From contig WAON01000164.1 in the NCBI GenBank assembly GCA_015521265.1, positions 1 through 6,230 of the forward strand: DNA of 6,230 bases, given 5' to 3'. Shown here piece after piece: positions 4,294 through 6,230 of the stretch. A program made the translations under genes and the position numbers. Below the pieces are notes generated by a model. The model saw only the letters and a list, made by a program, of their open reading frames with translations, did not search any database and was not told where the DNA came from. The DNA comes from Desulfurococcales archaeon (lineage in GTDB: Archaea > Thermoproteota > Thermoprotei_A > Sulfolobales > Desulfurococcaceae). Position 1 is the stretch's first letter. Every line of letters starts with the position of its first letter.

Positions 4294-4563
4294 GTGTACT
4301 CGCCAGATGTGAAAGTGGTTGATGTTGGTCGGAGACCGATTGACGACTATATCTTTGATATAATAGTAAGTTTTCGAGAAGGTGTCAATGAGATTATATT
4401 GAAAGGCCGGGGAGATACGATCAGTAAAGCAGTGGATCTATACTGGAAACTGAAAGATCGCCTCGGCGATAGTATTGAACTAGTAAAAGTAGATATAGGT
4501 AGTGAAAGGTTTAGAGGAAGAACTAAATCGTATATTGCCTTGAGAGTGAGAAGAAAATACTAA
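4294..4563 (+). CDS. albA: Alba-family DNA/RNA-binding chromatin protein
   Basis: Alba is a small dimeric protein that coats DNA and RNA in many archaea and helps compact the chromosome. The 89-residue product shows the family pattern throughout: VVDVGRRPIDDYIFDIIVSF at the first strand and helix, then GVNEIILKGRGDTISKAVDLYWKLKDR. It continues with the strand SIELVKVDIGSE and a basic hairpin (RFRGRTKSYIALRVRRKY). The DNA-contacting Lys-Lys pair of the Sulfolobus protein (GKKP) is Arg-Arg here (R13-R14), so the acetylatable lysine is absent. Length is normal (about 90-100 residues). GTG 4294 is the only possible start, supported by GGTGA 6 bases upstream. The stop overlaps the stop of the convergent reverse gyrase gene. 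It may be one of two Alba paralogues, as is common in crenarchaea. Confidence 0.92.
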   Translation: MYSPDVKVVDVGRRPIDDYIFDIIVSFREGVNEIILKGRGDTISKAVDLYWKLKDRLGDSIELVKVDIGSERFRGRTKSYIALRVRRKY

Positions 4564-6230
4564 ACAGCCTCGGCAACTCCTAGATCGGTGTAGCTTAACG
4601 GTAGCCTGTACTCCTTAATATACTCGATAACCTCCTGCAATGCTTCATACACATTTATCTTTCCAGAAGCAATTTCATCAATACGATTCTCCATATACCG
4701 TGTAGTATCAACCGATACTAATAATGGATAACTACTGCTAAGGACACTATATACATTGATTCCCAAACGAGTCGGTATTAGGAAGTTTCTCTTCTTAGAA
4801 CGAATAACATAACCATGCCTTATAACACTGTTAATGATAGATGCATAAGTACTAGGCCTACCCAATCCTTCCTCCTTCATTTTCTTGATAATTAATGCTT
4901 CATCGTAGAGCCCTATTGATGAAGTCCTCTTAACATTGATCTCTTCGATATCAAGCACGATCTCATTCATATCAAGTTCTACGTTGATAACGCGTGGTTT
5001 CAACACTAGATCCGCTCCATGCTCAACAATGCTAGCCAGAAACTCTACAATACCTAGATCGAGATCTCCTAGGAAAGCCTCAGCCCTGATCACTAGTCCC
5101 TTATAAGGCTTCATTTGACTCTCGATAAACCTGTTAAATATGATCTCGTAAATCTTATAGTGCAGCCATGATAGAGGTATCGGGGGATTGATTAGTCCTT
5201 CGATAACGGCTTTTTCGAGATCAACCCTGTTAAAGGGGTGAACAGGCCTTATAGCTTCATGTGCCCCCTTATTGCCCCAATGGCTTGGCTTAAAGTATTC
5301 TATAAGTCCTTTATCATTGAGATATCTTCTAGCTATGCTTATTCCCGTAGTTGATACATAGTGATAGCTTGTCCTATGATAAGTTATTAAGCCAGATTCG
5401 AATAGTTCCTGTGCAGTTTTCATTACAAGTTTTGATGGTATACCTAGTTTTCCAGCCGCGTACAAGAGTTCATCGGTTGTTAGTGGTGGGTGTGGATTGA
5501 ATACTTTAACGTATTTATCCTTAACTACGAGTTTTAACTTGCTATAATCTTCTTTAACCCGGCTTAGTGCATCTTTATCCTTAAAACATTTTGTAATATA
5601 TAATCCGTTCTTAGTTATAATTCTTAAACGATAACATTTATTTTCCAAGTATTTTCTATACCGATCAATTATCCATCCTAAGACAGGTGTTTGTACACGC
5701 CCGGCTCCAAGCCAGTGTTTCCTATATTTTAACTGTAATGTTTGGCTTAGGGAGAATCCTATTAATCTATCCAGACTCCTCCTATAGATCTCAGCCATTA
5801 CAAGGTTTTTATTAATTTTCCTCTTATTCTTCAATGCCTTGAGAAACTCGGATAACGTTATCTCGTGTAGCTCTATTCTCCATATGTGTTTGTTGAAAGC
5901 CTTTATCGATAAATACACATCATAAGCTATTTTCTCTCCTTCTATGTCGGGATCGGTTGCGATATATACTTCATCGGCTTCTTGTGCAAGCTTCCTTAGT
6001 AGATCTATTACTGTTTTTGAGTCGATAAAGCTAGTACTGCCGCAGCGTGGGCACCGGCTACCATGGGTAAACTGGTAACCACATACACGGCATTTCTTTA
6101 TCGTAGAGTAAACTGGTTTGATCTCATTATCACCAAGTATTATCCCAAATCCTTTCACATTGTGATCTGTTGTTAGATCGTATATATGTCCCTTTGTCGC
6201 TGCTACATTTAGATGTATGATCTCCCCTCC
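4560..6230 (-). CDS. rgy: Reverse gyrase, C-terminal topoisomerase part (5' end outside window)
   Basis: Reverse gyrase introduces positive supercoils using an N-terminal helicase-like half and a C-terminal type IA topoisomerase half; it is found in hyperthermophiles. The frame is open from the window edge and yields 556 residues of about 1,200; GTG 6158 is an internal Val codon. In order: the start of TOPRIM (NVAATKGHIYDLTT), the inserted second zinc finger (CRVCG ... CPRCG, bases 6092-6039), and the TOPRIM acidic motif DPDIEGEKIAYD (from 5954). Next come LGAGRVQTPVLGWI, the catalytic tyrosine in GLITYHRTSYHYVS (codon 5381-5379), GAHEAIRPVHP, and the late EGLGRPSTYASII block. All four zinc cysteines and the acidic triad are kept. 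Type IA enzymes usually have Asp after the Arg-Thr that follows the tyrosine; here it is Ser. The end appears natural and overlaps the Alba stop by 4 bases. Confidence 0.96.
   Translation of the reverse strand, partial: GGEIIHLNVAATKGHIYDLTTDHNVKGFGIILGDNEIKPVYSTIKKCRVCGYQFTHGSRCPRCGSTSFIDSKTVIDLLRKLAQEADEVYIATDPDIEGEKIAYDVYLSIKAFNKHIWRIELHEITLSEFLKALKNKRKINKNLVMAEIYRRSLDRLIGFSLSQTLQLKYRKHWLGAGRVQTPVLGWIIDRYRKYLENKCYRLRIITKNGLYITKCFKDKDALSRVKEDYSKLKLVVKDKYVKVFNPHPPLTTDELLYAAGKLGIPSKLVMKTAQELFESGLITYHRTSYHYVSTTGISIARRYLNDKGLIEYFKPSHWGNKGAHEAIRPVHPFNRVDLEKAVIEGLINPPIPLSWLHYKIYEIIFNRFIESQMKPYKGLVIRAEAFLGDLDLGIVEFLASIVEHGADLVLKPRVINVELDMNEIVLDIEEINVKRTSSIGLYDEALIIKKMKEEGLGRPSTYASIINSVIRHGYVIRSKKRNFLIPTRLGINVYSVLSSSYPLLVSVDTTRYMENRIDEIASGKINVYEALQEVIEYIKEYRLPLSYTDLGVAEAV

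Noticed and set aside
4277..4296. Tandem near-repeat ATAACCGGTG / ATAACCGTG at the Alba start
   Set aside because: Very short; the first copy is explained by the ribosome binding site, and its GTG is in another frame.
1..6230. CRISPR array, tRNA, rRNA or insertion sequence
   Set aside because: No regularly spaced repeats, cloverleaf T-arm pairs, rRNA stretches or transposase-like frames were seen on either strand.

Overview
The window looks like a piece of a hyperthermophilic crenarchaeal chromosome, most likely from a member of the Desulfurococcales; the genus is only a guess. Reverse gyrase marks a hyperthermophile. RadA, Alba, an archaeal prepilin peptidase and an archaeal-type C/D box guide RNA mark an archaeon. 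The DNA is AT-rich, uses many ATA and AGA/AGG codons, has GTG and TTG starts, and is densely packed with short GGTG/GAGG ribosome binding sites.

Left part (1-2312): the 3' end of radA (recombinase) meets the convergent prepilin peptidase gene with no base between their stop codons. Thirteen bases from the peptidase start, a divergent set of three plus-strand genes begins: an unrecognised 120-residue protein, a HIT-family nucleotide hydrolase/phosphorylase whose start overlaps it by 8 bp, and an unrecognised 69-residue protein with a strong ribosome binding site. An 84-base intergenic region (2313-2396) follows. It carries an unusually G+C-rich, foldable element that no gene explains.

Middle (2397-4144): on the minus strand, a four-segment membrane protein is followed by and overlaps a small L24e/TRASH-like zinc protein, probably one transcription unit. 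The 190-base divergent region upstream holds the best non-protein feature of the window: a C/D box 2'-O-methylation guide RNA with all four boxes, correct archaeal spacing, a terminal stem and a TATA box at the right distance. Its D guide matches a highly conserved stretch of large-subunit rRNA. An unrecognised 197-residue protein begins 46 bases after the RNA.

Right part (4145-6230): a 149-base region with a TATA box precedes an Alba-family chromatin protein. Convergent to it, with overlapping stop codons, is the C-terminal half of reverse gyrase (topoisomerase domain), which runs off the window. The two neighbours both act on DNA topology.

No tRNA, rRNA, CRISPR array, insertion sequence or attachment site was seen. 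I did not find a clearly new multi-gene system. The items most worth checking are the guide RNA, the altered residues after the catalytic tyrosine of reverse gyrase, the membrane/zinc-protein pair, and the structured element at 2323-2396.
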